A stretch of 13,843 bases of DNA from Larix sibirica (GCA_004151065.3 NWUY0300049720.1:15745-29587), one strand, 5' to 3'; counted from the stretch's first letter, positions 1 through 8,639 are shown. The notes: a model not told the origin generated them from the sequence alone. Program-made: numbers and translations.

Positions 1-42
1 ATTGTGCTTCTTCTTTATTATATATCTCATCATAAAAAAAAA

Positions 43-160
43 TATTATGTTTCATTGCTATTATATATTTAATCATTAAAATCATATATCATTTTTTTTT
101 TATTATGTTTCATTGTTATTATATATTTAATCACTAAAATCATATATCATTATTTTTTTT
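43..160. repeat. 58-bp tandem duplication, two copies
   Basis: Two adjacent copies starting at 43 and 101 share the same order of words (TATTATGTTTCATTG, then TATATATTTAATCA, then AAATCATATATCAT) and each ends in a T-run. They differ by about two substitutions and the length of the T-run. The block is very AT-rich with no coding signal. It looks like a simple local duplication, possibly from replication slippage at the T-runs. Confidence 0.85.
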
Positions 161-174
161 TTAAATCAAGGAAA

Positions 175-257
175 ACTTTCTTGTATAGAAGGAGAAAAAA
201 ATCCTTCCTATAGTCCCCACTCAAAGCCTTTAGAAGGACTTTCTTGGATAGAAGGAG
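175..257. repeat. 20-bp direct repeat pair, 63 bp apart
   Basis: ACTTTCTTGTATAGAAGGAG at 175-194 recurs with one mismatch at 238-257. The sequence between them also has smaller echoes of AGAAGGA and TCCTTC. No element or function is recognised. Confidence 0.6.
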
Positions 258-624
258 CTTTGGAAAGCACTTTAGAAAATGTCTTATATTTTTAGAGACT
301 TCCTCCCCTAACAATAATTAGTGGAATAAAATATTGTTGAAATCAATTTGAGAGATTTGGATCTTCCTTTTATTATCTCTCTAATTATTGAAATGCATTA
401 TCATTTAAATTATTGAATTTATTGGTAAAATTTGCTTTAGATATTTGAAAAGCATAAAAAAACATGTATCTATGTAAATAATATATGTTTTAAAAAAATA
501 ATATAAAGAGAAATATATGTTTTTCTTTGAAATATAAAATATATAGAAAAGTTCAAAGGTGTAAATATTGCTTATAAAACAAGAGTAATATAATAAAAAT
601 AATAATGAAATAAATTTTTATATC
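258..624. other. AT-rich stretch without a recognisable gene
   Basis: This stretch is rich in A and T with scattered stops in all frames and no conserved motif that I can see. It ends where LINE-like coding sequence begins near 625, so the junction with the 5'-truncated element lies somewhere near 600-630. Confidence 0.6.
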
Positions 625-1160
625 ACAGGAATAGTTTGGTTTTCTGCTAAATAGACAATTCTCGATGTGTTTGGTGTAGCACAAGAGGCCTTGCATTCTA
701 TAAAACGAAAGCATTTAAACGCATTCATTCTTAAGATAGATATGATGAAATCCTACAACCATGTGGATTAGACGTACCTGAGATACATACTCATTCAAAT
801 TGGCCTTTCTGTGGAAATTGTCAACTGGATCATGGCTTGTGTCTGCTTGGCCAAGTTCATTGTTCTTATTAATGGGTCTCTACTTCTTTTTCCAATGGCA
901 GCAAGGACCTCTGACAAGGATGCCCTCTCTCACCATATCTGTTCATTCTAGCAATTGAGGGTCTTAGTCTACTCATAAAGGATTCCAAATCTTAGAAGAA
1001 TATCTCATGCATCAAAGTTGCGGGCTCTATCCACTTTCACACTTGTTCGCAGATGATGTCCTGTTATTCGGCGATGGTAGCCATAATAAATGGAAGCACT
1101 TTCATTCGATCATTGAGACATTTTGTGTTTCCTCTGGAATGGCAGTTATCCCCCACAAGT
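625..1160 (+). pseudogene. LINE RT domain, central part with FADD box
   Basis: Soon after the start, a plant LINE RT signature is readable: a VAQEALHSIK-like stretch near 676-705, then a KIDM block near 733-747 in place of the usual K(I/L)DLSKA (catalytic Asp kept, the following LSKA changed), then NWIM and LINGS motifs near 820-875. The catalytic FADD box is at 1046-1057, followed by VLLFGD. This matches RT motifs A to C in order. The frame is interrupted by stops (for example just after the KSYNHVD-like segment) and by at least one indel near 655-660. In the live family this enzyme copies the element RNA at the nicked target. This copy cannot encode a continuous enzyme. Confidence 0.9.
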
Positions 1161-1195
1161 AATGTTTCATACATAATTGCAAGGATAGCTCCAAC

Positions 1196-1648
1196 GTGGA
1201 GATGATGGGTGCTTTGTTTCCATATAAAATGTCTCCGATCGAGGAAGGCATAAAGCATCTCAGCTTCTTTCTGAAACCAAACGGATATAGAAACATTGAT
1301 TGGCACCGGTTAATCAAGAAGTTTCAGAGAAGGATTACCTCTTGGTATTTTAGGTGTTTGACTTTGGGGGGACAGCTCGTCTTGATCACTTCCATTTTCC
1401 AAAGTATACTGGTCTTCTGGCGCTCACTATTTTCCATCCCAGAGTTAGTGATAATGGTGATCCATGGTCTTATCTTTCGGTTCCTATGGGAAGGAAATTT
1501 AAATGTGTCGAAATATCATCTGGTCTCATGGGAGACCCTCTCAAAACCTAAATTATTGGGAGGGTGGGGGATTAAACACCTTGGACGTGTCAATCAGGAA
1601 TTATGCGCCAAAATTCTGTGGAGATGCATATTTAACAAAGGCATGTGA
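1196..1648 (+). pseudogene. LINE RT C-terminal (thumb/connection) segment
   Basis: This is the longest readable stretch of the LINE, about 150 codons. It continues directly from the FADD region and contains landmarks of plant LINE RTs: a W..L..K...R...W....L...G...LI pattern, then FLWEG, then W..LS.PK..GG.GI and a terminal AKILWR. These are the thumb-like and post-RT parts conserved in plant L1 elements. The first ATG in the stretch is not a real start; the frame is simply open between two lesions. It ends in a stop at 1646-1648, and the homologous sequence continues in other frames. Confidence 0.88.
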
Positions 1649-2337
1649 GGTAAAGTGGTAAAAGATAAATATTTCAAAAGATTGCCACTTGTGTATTGGC
1701 TCTGATCCCATTCCACAGTCTCTTCTAGTGTTTCTTTTATATGGTGCAGTATGTTTAAAGCTTTCCCTATTATTAATGAATCCATCTGTTGGAAGGTGGG
1801 CAGAGGAACTCAAGTTTTTATTGAGGTGGATCCATTGTTAAGGTTGCATGACTGTTACCAGTTGTCGAGAAGTTTGATTGAAGAACTCCATACTAAAAAC
1901 ATATTTGTTTAAAACAGGCTGCATCGACTGCGATCGTGGGCGAGTTTAGTTGGCTCTCGACCACGGATTTATCTTTGGAGTTTAGACATGCAACCAAATG
2001 GGATGACAGCTATGTCATGCAGGGATTATCTTGAATTCTAAAGAGGACAATCTGGTTTGGGCATACAATAATGGTGATGGTTATGTTTCTGCTCGTCTAA
2101 CTTATCAGTTAATGTCGGTCGCTGATTTAGGCCCACAGATGGAATGGTGGTTAAAATTGGTCTGGGGCGCAAGGATTCCTTTGAAGATCAAATGTTTTGT
2201 TTGGATTGCTTTCAAAAATAAGATCTTGACCTGGAAAAACCTACAAAGGCGTGGTTTCCTCGAACCGGGTATGTGTTCTTTGTGTCTTACATCTTTGGAA
2301 TCAGCAACCATCTCTTGAATTCATGTTCCTTCTTTCA
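1649..2337 (+). pseudogene. LINE connection region and RT zinc-binding domain (zf-RVT)
   Basis: After 1649 the reading frame changes repeatedly. A stretch near 1780-1850 with a WKVGRGTQVF-like motif corresponds to the usual W..G.G....F..D.W segment of plant LINEs. From 2031 a clean frame gives WW..LW....P.K...F.W and then the zinc-binding C-x2-C pair (CSLC near 2273-2284), followed by an ES acidic pair. The partner H and C appear in the next frame from about 2310 (HLLNSC-like), so a frameshift lies near 2300-2310. This domain is typical of plant non-LTR elements and sits just before RNase H. Confidence 0.85.
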
Positions 2338-3060
2338 GGATGTTTGGGTCGAGCTTTGCATTACCTTTCATATTGGCTTCTCGCGGGATCGTGTTTCTTT
2401 TGAAGAGAACATGAAACTTTGGTTTTCGATACACAGCAAGTTCAAGTATTTGGCCTTCTTTATTATTTGGGAAGTGTGGAGGGCACGTTATGCTTTTATT
2501 TTCCAAAATGCCAGGCCTAGTATTTCTCATATCATTTTCAAGGTTGCCTCTCACTTTTGGGGTTTACATAAGGAACCTCTTTTGAAGGCTAGGAGAAGCA
2601 TTACTTTGTTGAAATCGGCCTTCACCTTTCCATTAGGCTATTTTGATGGGGTTGAGCAGGGTGGTTTATGCAAAGCTGGAATGGTTTTAAAGCTCATCGG
2701 GTCTCATTTTTTCTATCTATCTTTCAAAGTTGGGAAAGGTACCAACACCAAAGCGGAGCTATTAGCCCTTTGGGACCTGTTATGGTTTGAAAAGTGATTA
2801 GAGTTATCTTCTCTTCAGGTGCTAGGGGATTTTCTATGTGTTATAAACTGGGAATTACGTTACTCATCCTTGCAATCCCTCTGATTGACTCATTGGATTG
2901 ATCGAACAAAACATCTGATTGACTCCTTTTCTCACATCAATTTCTTGCACATATATTGGGAGCGCAATGATACAGCGAATCAACTTTCAAAGTCTGCAAT
3001 TGGTGTTATGGACAGCTTGTTATTTTTTCAGGAGTTCAACGACAGGCATTTAGCTTCTTC
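2338..3060 (+). pseudogene. LINE RNase H domain (broken)
   Basis: The sequence downstream of the zinc-binding domain encodes an RNase H fold of the plant LINE type. A YFDG motif near 2638-2650 carries the first catalytic Asp, a GTNTKAELLALW motif near 2737-2775 carries the catalytic Glu, and a LGDF motif near 2822-2835 carries the next Asp. A helix ending in WERNDTANQLSK near 2958-2995 matches the C-terminal H/E..N..AD.L.K pattern. Stops after LLWFEK (about 2796) and near 2883 split it. In intact elements it would degrade the RNA strand of the RNA/DNA hybrid. Catalytic residues are partly preserved although the frame is not. Confidence 0.85.
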
Positions 3061-3334
3061 GGCACACATCGATCTATTTGAAAAAGGCTATATGTTTTTA
3101 GAAATCTCCCTTTTTTTTTTGTGGAGATTGTCTTATACTTTTTTGTTATATATCTGCACCCTGGAACATCGAGAGTTTTCTTTTTTGAAGATGTTGGATG
3201 TCATTTACATCCGGTTCATTTTGGATGGTGTCTATGTGACCACAATATTTGTATCTCCTTGCCACCGTCAACACTTACGTTTTCCAGACATAATAGGTTT
3301 TTGGAGATATAGAGAAGATCTCGCTTCTCTATAG

Positions 3335-3424
3335 TTATGATGTAAAATATGACACAACTTTTCCATTAATAAAAAGTTTTTTTTTTGTTTTTTGTTTTTT
3401 TTTTGAGAAACAAAAAACTTTTAT
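3335..3424 (+). other. LINE 3' end: AATAAA signal and T-rich hairpin tract
   Basis: Position 3368-3373 reads AATAAA and is followed at once by an almost pure T tract (3376-3402, broken by single Gs). A complementary block (AAACAAAAAACTTTTA) lies at about 3408-3423, so TAAAAAGTTTTTT and AAAAAACTTTTA can pair as an imperfect hairpin. Plant LINE 3' untranslated regions often end near such a signal. No plus-strand poly(A) tail is seen, so the true end of the insertion is uncertain. Confidence 0.6.
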
Positions 3425-3611
3425 AAGAGAATCGTGAGGGGTGTCTAGGGTGTTCTTCAATTGTTTTTTAAAAATATTTCATCATAATCAATGAAGTGCC
3501 CATAGGTAATTTTTTTATAAAAGTTGGAATTTATTTTTATTAATTTTTTTTCTTTTATTTAACATACTTAGGGAGGATTAAATAGAGTATTTAAAGAGAT
3601 CCCAAAAAAAT

Positions 3612-3962
3612 CATTAATGTAATATGAATAGACTTACTTGCTAGTTGGTGGATAATAAATATGCCCATTAGATAATTAAAAAATAATAATATAATATAAG
3701 TAATAGTTGCAAAGAAATATCATGAGAAATTATATATACACATAAGTATCATTGTATTGAATAATTTAGATGTGAATATTCTATTGTAGCAAGCATGGCT
3801 TGTGGAGTGATTCCTTTAATGAATAATTGATGGTGTTACCTAACCTCAATGATATTCCCTACATATTGTGTCCATTTTCCTTTTGTTTATTATGTGGATT
3901 TATTGTGTTATTCTTAACTAAATGTTTATATTCTATCTTTAGATCTATTGAGTCATATAGCA
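3612..3962 (+). mobile_element. LTR fragment A (solo-LTR-like), decayed
   Basis: This block aligns with fragment B downstream and, in reverse complement, with fragment C. Shared words in order are TGCTAG, ATAATAAATATGCCCATT, ATATCATGAGAAA, a weak TATA region, AAGTATCATTGTATTGAATAA, TGTGAATATTCTATTG, and ATAATTGATGGTGTTACC. Compared with C its left end would be near 3612, and compared with B its right end near 3962 (ATATAGCA). There is no coding sequence. The length of about 350 bp and the internal TATA-like site fit a plant LTR. Confidence 0.7.
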
Positions 3963-3973
3963 TTCACATAATA

Positions 3974-4208
3974 ATACTCGTATGAAAGTATAAATATAAA
4001 TGAGTATCATTGTATTGAATAAGTTGAATGTGAGTATTCTATTGAAACAAGCATGTTTTGTAGATCGATTCCTTCCATAAGAAATAATTGATGGTGTTTC
4101 CTCTATAATATTGGTTGTTCTCTTTTTGTCATTCTTCTATGTCTATTATGTTATTTGCATGTTAATTTTTATTTTGTATCTTTAAATCTATTAAGGTGTT
4201 ATATAATG
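3974..4208 (+). mobile_element. LTR fragment B, missing most of U3
   Basis: It begins with AATACTCGTATGAAAGTATAAATA, which contains a perfect TATAAATA box at about 3990-3997, and continues with GAGTATCATTGTATTGAATAAGTT, the same order as in fragment A. The part upstream of the TATA box is lacking, and the piece sits directly behind fragment A. Its right end (ATATAATG at 4201-4208) is followed two bases later by a primer-site-like sequence, as expected for a 5' LTR. Confidence 0.7.
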
Positions 4209-4210
4209 TT

Positions 4211-4223
4211 TGGTATCATAACC
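4211..4223 (+). promoter_or_regulatory. Degenerate tRNA(Met)-type primer binding site
   Basis: TGGTATCATAACC differs from the plant initiator-tRNA primer site TGGTATCAGAGCC at two positions and lies 2 bp after the end of LTR fragment B, where a retrotransposon's minus-strand primer site belongs. Confidence 0.65.
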
Positions 4224-4364
4224 CTTTCTCGGGAAAAAGTGGAAGGATTTTTCTCTTTTTGCAAATCTTTTAAGGAAAATAGAGGACAACAGTATTAAAA
4301 TCAATTTCTAAAACTTTTTGTACAAAATTTGAAGAAACTAGTTGTAGATCTAAGTTTCTTTTGC
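4224..4364 (+). other. Short remnant leader between LTR B and inverted LTR C
   Basis: About 140 bp follow the primer-site-like sequence before the inverted LTR piece begins. It has no recognisable gag coding sequence. It is probably the start of the internal region of the same retrotransposon, cut off by rearrangement. Confidence 0.4.
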
Positions 4365-4540
4365 AATATTGTTATAATAGAATACTCACATCCAACTTAA
4401 ACAATACTATGATACTCGTGTATTTATACTTTCTCATGAGTATTTCTATACGAACTACCCCTTATTATTATATTATTTATTGTAACTACCCAATGGGGAT
4501 ATTTATTATAACCCTAGCAGATAATATTATAATATTAACA
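4365..4540 (-). mobile_element. LTR fragment C, inverted relative to A and B
   Basis: On the minus strand this begins TGTTAATATTATAATATTAT at 4540, a proper TG start, and continues through CTGCTAGGGTTATAATAAATA and CCCCATTGGGTAGTTAC to a TATAAATA box (complement of about 4421-4428) and then GAGTATCATAGTATTG. It ends near 4365 after TGAGTATTCTATT. It matches the U3 and R parts of LTR A and the R part of B. It is the best preserved U3 copy in the cluster. Confidence 0.75.
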
Positions 4541-4636
4541 AGTTCAAGACCTAATTCTTCATAGTGAAAATGTTTCAAAATACATATTAAGCCAGCATTC
4601 CATGTACTCTCATTTTAGGTTCCTTCAAATCATAGA

Positions 4637-4703
4637 ATAGTATTCCAAACACAAACAAATTAGAATGGTTGGACTATAGTATTCCAAACACAAACAATTT
4701 AGA
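4637..4703. repeat. 28-bp direct repeat, 39-bp period
   Basis: Copies at 4637-4664 and 4676-4703 start with ATAGTATTCCAAACACAAAC and differ at one base. A further partial copy (AAACAAATTAGA) follows at about 4707-4718. Confidence 0.8.
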
Positions 4704-4901
4704 CGTAAACAAATTAGATCGTTAGTTTGGCTATCTTTATTGAAAGCATCTAGAATCTCTCAAGAACAATTACATCAACAAGATCAACATTCCCATAGCA
4801 TTACAATTTGACAAGCAAAGAACTATATCCCCATAATGAGTTGGAACTTTTTCATGTATATGGAAAAAAGTTTAATCCAATGAGATATACACAACGATGT
4901 T

Positions 4902-4953
4902 TTGCAGTGCTCATTATATAAAAAAAATTGCAGTGCTCATTATAAAAAAATTA
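4902..4953. repeat. 26-bp tandem duplication
   Basis: TTGCAGTGCTCATTATA plus an A-run occurs at 4902 and again at 4928, almost identical. It is a simple local duplication. Confidence 0.8.
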
Positions 4954-5892
4954 ATAGGTAAGTTTACTTCTATAAATAATTCTAGTATACCAAACAACTG
5001 TTGTGTTAATAAAATCTTCTTAGTTGACTTCTAATGTACCAAGCAACATTCTCACAAACATATATATAAAAGATCAACCACTGTCTTACAAAGATGCTTA
5101 CTATATTCAAACTCGATAGTCTAACAACATTTTGGAGAATTGTTACAGCAATAACCTATGTAAATGTTAGATCCACTAGTTAATCATTAAAAAGAAAAAT
5201 CCGATATTGTAATGGCTTCTCGCAGTGATACGCAATTTCCATGAACAATTGATTAAAGCAACCAACTATATTTTGATTCCTGTTCTCCCTAAACAGGTTT
5301 TCACAAACTTGGTGTCAAACTGATTTTGTTGTGTTTATTTGTATTGCATTATGTTTCTATCTACACTCAGTTTACAAATGTTCATTCCCTCCAGTAAAAG
5401 TTGCTCAGAATACTGTCCCTTACCTACTAAAATCTGAATATAGAGGTTAGGCTATTCAGCCCAACTACAACCTTCCAATTACCTCCATCCAGTTACCTTG
5501 CCTATGTTGATTGCAGATCCTATTGCTGCATCTTGTTGTATAGAATGCTTGAGGGAACTGTTTTGCTTTGGGTGATGATAATGGATTTTCTAGTTGGGAT
5601 TTTTCTATATATTTATTGTGATGTTTTAAGAATCAAATACAATATTTCCTCAACACAATAAATTAACCTATACAACAAAAACTGCATTTAAAGAGCATAT
5701 TCCTTACATCACTAACTTTGCAGTAGTTAATCAAGATTCATCTATTGATTTTGGTATGTAGACAACATTGTCAATGTTTCATCATGCTAAATAAAACAAT
5801 CACATCAGCCCCATGTTGGAATTTTAGTACCTCATAAAATGTATGGTAGAGTACCATTAATGTCAGCAGTGAGCGAGGAGCTTGAGTGCAGA

Positions 5893-6146
5893 TGTGTGGC
5901 ATGTGTGCAGGTCTATACCACAAGAAGGAAACCCTACTCCAGAGGAGTTCTGCAAAGCAGTACAACAGTGCCCTACAACCTCCCTTCAACAGTGTCGTAC
6001 AACAATAATGAGAACAGACTTGGGTGCACACAAAAAATGTGTGACAAGTGTGCATGTCTATACCACAACGAGGTGACCCTAGTCCAACGGAATTCCATAC
6101 AACAGTGAAGCACCCCTTCAGCAATTCCAAACAACAATAATGAGGA
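5893..6146. repeat. 146-bp tandem repeat, two diverged copies
   Basis: A unit starting TGTGTGGCATGTGTGCAGG at 5893 is repeated from 6039 (TGTGTGACAAGTGTGCATG). Both continue with GTCTATACCACAA, then a CC-TA-TCCA block, then ACAACAGTG and ACAACAATAATGAG in the same order. The second copy has internal deletions and is about 108 bp long. A weaker partial copy may precede 5893 (ATTAATGTCAGCAGTGAGCG resembles the end of unit 1). Open frames exist on both strands, but the protein products look like repeat translations, not known proteins. Confidence 0.75.
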
Positions 6147-6419
6147 TGCATAAGTATTCATGGAGGAGATAGAGATAAAGGATGCATGCATGCCAATTGC
6201 ATACATGGCCCATCCTTAGTTTAGTTCCAGTTTAGATGCCTTTCATATTTAGTAGTTCAGTACTATTTCTGGTTTTGTTTTAATTAAAATTTGTATGGAT
6301 TAAGTTTCTAATTTAAGTAGTTTGCATGCATCAGTTAGATAAAGCAAATGGAGCCTAGCTGAGATGCATGCAAGACCCATTGCCCAAGAAGTTGTATAGC
6401 TGACTTGATTTTTGCCCTC
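6147..6419. other. Flank at the left edge of the viral block; GCATGC-rich
   Basis: This stretch has no clear coding sequence. It contains several ATGCATGC words (6180-6192, 6323-6334, 6361-6372). TTTGCATGCATCAG near 6321-6334 and CTGAGATGCATGCAAG near 6358-6373 form an imperfect inverted repeat. Viral coding similarity fades somewhere between 6340 and 6420, so part of this may still be viral. Confidence 0.45.
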
Positions 6420-6421
6420 GA

Positions 6422-6690
6422 CTAGCATTGGATATTGAGGACAGGTTGTTTTAGCATTTGGGACATCAAATTATTCATTCCATTTATTCCAAAATGGAAT
6501 TTGTGGGAAGGAGGAGGACCAGACTGAGATGAACACCCAACTTCTTGGCTGACCCCATAACTAGATTGGGTATTCTTTGTGTGAAGGGGAAAGGCAAGCA
6601 TGGCCATGTACTTTTCTGGTAATGGTTTCGGCATTTTGTGGAATTGGCTTACTAAGCTTTGAATTTCTTCAAATTCATCCTCATCTTGGC
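6422..6690 (-). pseudogene. Viral polyprotein fragment after the coiled coil, function unknown
   Basis: From about 6690 the minus strand reads through an acidic stretch (GQDEDEFEEIQSL) into a segment rich in Met, Pro and Ser that is open to a stop at 6422-6424. It follows the coiled-coil segment in another frame, so a frameshift lies near 6700. In related polyproteins the coat protein comes next, but I do not recognise coat-protein or Cys-His motifs here. It is most likely the stretch just before the coat protein; the viral sequence ends or becomes unreadable soon after. Confidence 0.5.
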
Positions 6691-6707
6691 CAAAATTAAA
6701 TTATGGT

Positions 6708-7004
6708 CTATGATTCATCCTCAACTTGGACACTCATCATGCCAAAAGAATAGCTTTTTAAGTGATCTATTTTATGTCCTTTTAGTGCGAGATCCATAAC
6801 TGTCTGGCTGACTGTGCCAGTTCTCTTTTTCAGATCTTGGGTTTTTGTTAACAGATTTCCCAAGACATCTAGCATTTTTTCAGTTTTATCATAGGCTGTA
6901 GAGATTGCTGATTTGATTTCTTTTGCTTGGAGCAAAGAAATTCTATCACGCTCATCTTTAATTGTCTTTCTTAGCCGAATGATATCAAGAGCCATATCAT
7001 CCAT
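6708..7004 (-). pseudogene. Coiled-coil segment of the viral polyprotein
   Basis: About 98 codons, open from the ATG at 7004 to a stop at 6708. Residues 5-65 are highly charged with Leu, Ile and Met at heptad-like spacing (LDIIRLRKTIKDERDRISLL and onward), so an alpha-helical coiled coil is likely. In petuvirus-like polyproteins a coiled coil lies between movement and coat proteins and may help oligomerisation. The ATG is probably not a natural start: coding similarity appears to continue upstream in another frame (about 7115-7025), which indicates a frameshift near 7020. Function is inferred from position only. Confidence 0.65.
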
Positions 7005-7020
7005 ATTTTGAGTAGTGAGC

Positions 7021-7606
7021 TACTGTTGCAAATTTCCATAATTTGCAATCTTGTTTCAGCAGAGAAAGTTTCTGTTGGGACAGGATTTATGGGGCAAAAA
7101 TTCTTTCTTGGATTGACCGTCAAGAGAAAACTGTCTGAAAGGAACATCTGGGAGATTTCTTCCAGGGATGTAAGACTTATCACATTTTGCAGAGGTGATT
7201 TCCATGCCAAGGCCACTCCAAGGTAGATACAAAAACATGTATAGACTTGGGATTTCTCTAGTCTTATTATGTTTCAGTCTTTGGAGTATCATTTTCCAAG
7301 CAGGACAATCTGAATGTTGTCCTTTATGTTCATTTTTATGAACTCCAGAAAATGATGGCTAAGTTGGAACAAAAGAGCAGGATTCATGCCAAACTGGCTG
7401 AGATCGAGCAGTAGAAGTGGAAATATTCACAGAAAGAGATCTGAGAAGAGGAGTGAATCTGGGAGTACGGCGACCTTCAGGAATTCAGAGTGAGTGAGAT
7501 AATCTGTCAAAAGTAATAGGAGTATTAACAAATGACTCAATTTTTTGGATATTATTATCATGATCCCTTAGTTCTTTGTATTTCACCTCCCATTGCCGTG
7601 GATAAT
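7021..7606 (-). pseudogene. Linker between movement protein and coiled coil
   Basis: After the movement-protein frame ends, a shifted frame starting with INYPRQWEVKYKELRD (about 7608-7560) reads on with a TGA at 7487-7485 and a TAG at 7361-7359. It reaches an open stretch from 7292 rich in Ser, Pro and aromatic residues. Near 7115 the readable frame changes again. I do not recognise a domain. The N-terminal (Y)PR.W motif and continuous composition support it being polyprotein, not spacer. It has at least two frameshifts and two stops, so no product is expected. Confidence 0.55.
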
Positions 7607-8366
7607 TTATACCTGTTCAGTCAAAGTAACTGGAGTAGAATGTTTAGACTCATCAGTTTCCACCACGCTGTGCAAGTGTGAGCTCTGATGAACTTTAGAG
7701 CGAAGTGGAGGGACAGTATCATTGTCAAAACGGACAAGGACACAAACTTTGAGCTGGATAATTTTGGAACCGGAATCCATTTTAAAGCCTCTAGGTAGAA
7801 TATAGGCTTTGAGCAAATCATAAATATACGGATCATCTAAACTAACAGAGTATTTAGGGAAAATAGTGCCAAAACAAGGGCCATTATGCAGAGGAGCAAT
7901 GAAACCTCCTATGATGGCATCTGAGAATACTAGATGACGGGTGTCAATAAAACACATAAAGAAGAGACAGGAATATATGGGCGAACAAGAGGACAAGACC
8001 AAGTTTGATCGCTCCAAGATGGGCATATTTATATCCTTGAGTTTTGGCCCAATCAATCTGAGATTTTTCTAACAGATTAATGTGAACTAGTTCATCCCGA
8101 TCTGTGAATGAAACATCGACAGAGCTGACTTTGATCTGAGTATGGGATTTATATTGCCACCACAAAAGTTTATAAACATCTGAAGGTAAAATGGTTGGTA
8201 ATTGCCAATTTTTTGAAGGATTGAGATCCTGAATATTAATTATGGAAGATGAAGATGAAGTCTCATTATGAAAGGAAGATCTTATTTCTGCTAAAGAAAC
8301 ATTTGTGTCATTATCTGTTTGACAGTCCAAGGTATTGAGCTCTACTGATTCCATTGAAGGATCCAT
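7607..8366 (-). pseudogene. Caulimovirid movement protein (30K type), frameshifted
   Basis: The first in-frame ATG is at 8366 (context CCATGG), about 270 nt after the primer site, and I take it as the polyprotein start. The N-terminal 45 residues are Ser/Asp-rich. Then follow LPSDVYKLLWW, a YAHLGAIKLGL block, a D-x-R pair (DTRHLVFSDAIIGG), a NGP.F...FP.YSVSL.DP motif and a G(F/Y).M..GSK region, all landmarks of caulimovirid movement proteins, which form tubules or open plasmodesmata for cell-to-cell spread. The N part and C part lie in different frames; the shift is near 7990. A second shift near 7610 returns to the original frame in the linker. The gene is dead. Confidence 0.88.
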
Positions 8367-8639
8367 GGGACAGTTACCTTTGTTGGGCACTAAATGGGTA
8401 AGTTTGCTCTCTGATTCCTACAACTCTGTAAAATAGAAAACAAAGAGGGCTTACAGCGCCTATCCAACAACTATTGCCTCACACCAACTCAGAATCCTCT
8501 CTCACCCAACACAGACCCTTCTTAAAATAAGAATGGAAACAGATCACGAACTGAAAACAAAAATACAGAAATGTAAATATGCACGAATAAGAATCTTCCA
8601 AGATTATAACAATGACTTACAAAAGATTATCAGCCGTAA

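Larger units (their letters stand above)
625..3375 (+). mobile_element. Degenerate, 5'-truncated plant LINE (L1 type) with RNase H domain
   Basis: Read across frameshifts, the plus strand gives the usual domain order of the plant LINE second ORF: the middle and end of an RT domain, an RT zinc-binding domain, then an RNase H domain, followed by a 3' end carrying AATAAA at 3368-3373. The first endonuclease ORF and the front of RT are absent. Loss of the 5' part is the normal outcome of incomplete target-primed reverse transcription. At least six frame changes and many stops show the copy is dead. No poly(A) tail is present; instead a T-rich tract follows at 3376. I could not define target-site duplications. 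Confidence 0.92.
4541..5892. other. AT-rich region without a recognisable gene
   Basis: No frame gives a recognisable protein motif, and stops are dense on both strands. Two short repeats (listed separately) occur. A pyrimidine-rich stretch ending in TTGATTGCAG near 5507-5516 resembles a splice acceptor, but the sequence after it does not lead into a recognisable exon. This may be old host intergenic or intronic DNA. Confidence 0.6.

Noticed and set aside
4361-4564. 67-codon plus-strand open frame rich in Ile and Tyr
   Set aside because: It lies across the inverted LTR piece C and reflects its AT-rich antisense; there is no protein motif.
5500-5640. Possible host exon after a TTGATTGCAG acceptor-like sequence
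   Set aside because: The following frame runs only about 20 codons to stops, with no recognisable domain and no donor partner.
5771-6151. 126-codon minus-strand open frame across the tandem repeat
   Set aside because: It lies over the 146-bp repeat, its protein is a Cys/His/Leu-rich repeat translation with no known motif, and overlapping frames on the plus strand are open as well. It is best explained by the repeat composition.
8366-8390. Movement-protein start further upstream at 8390
   Set aside because: The codon there is GTG. For a plant virus the ATG at 8366, in CCATGG context, is the better start.
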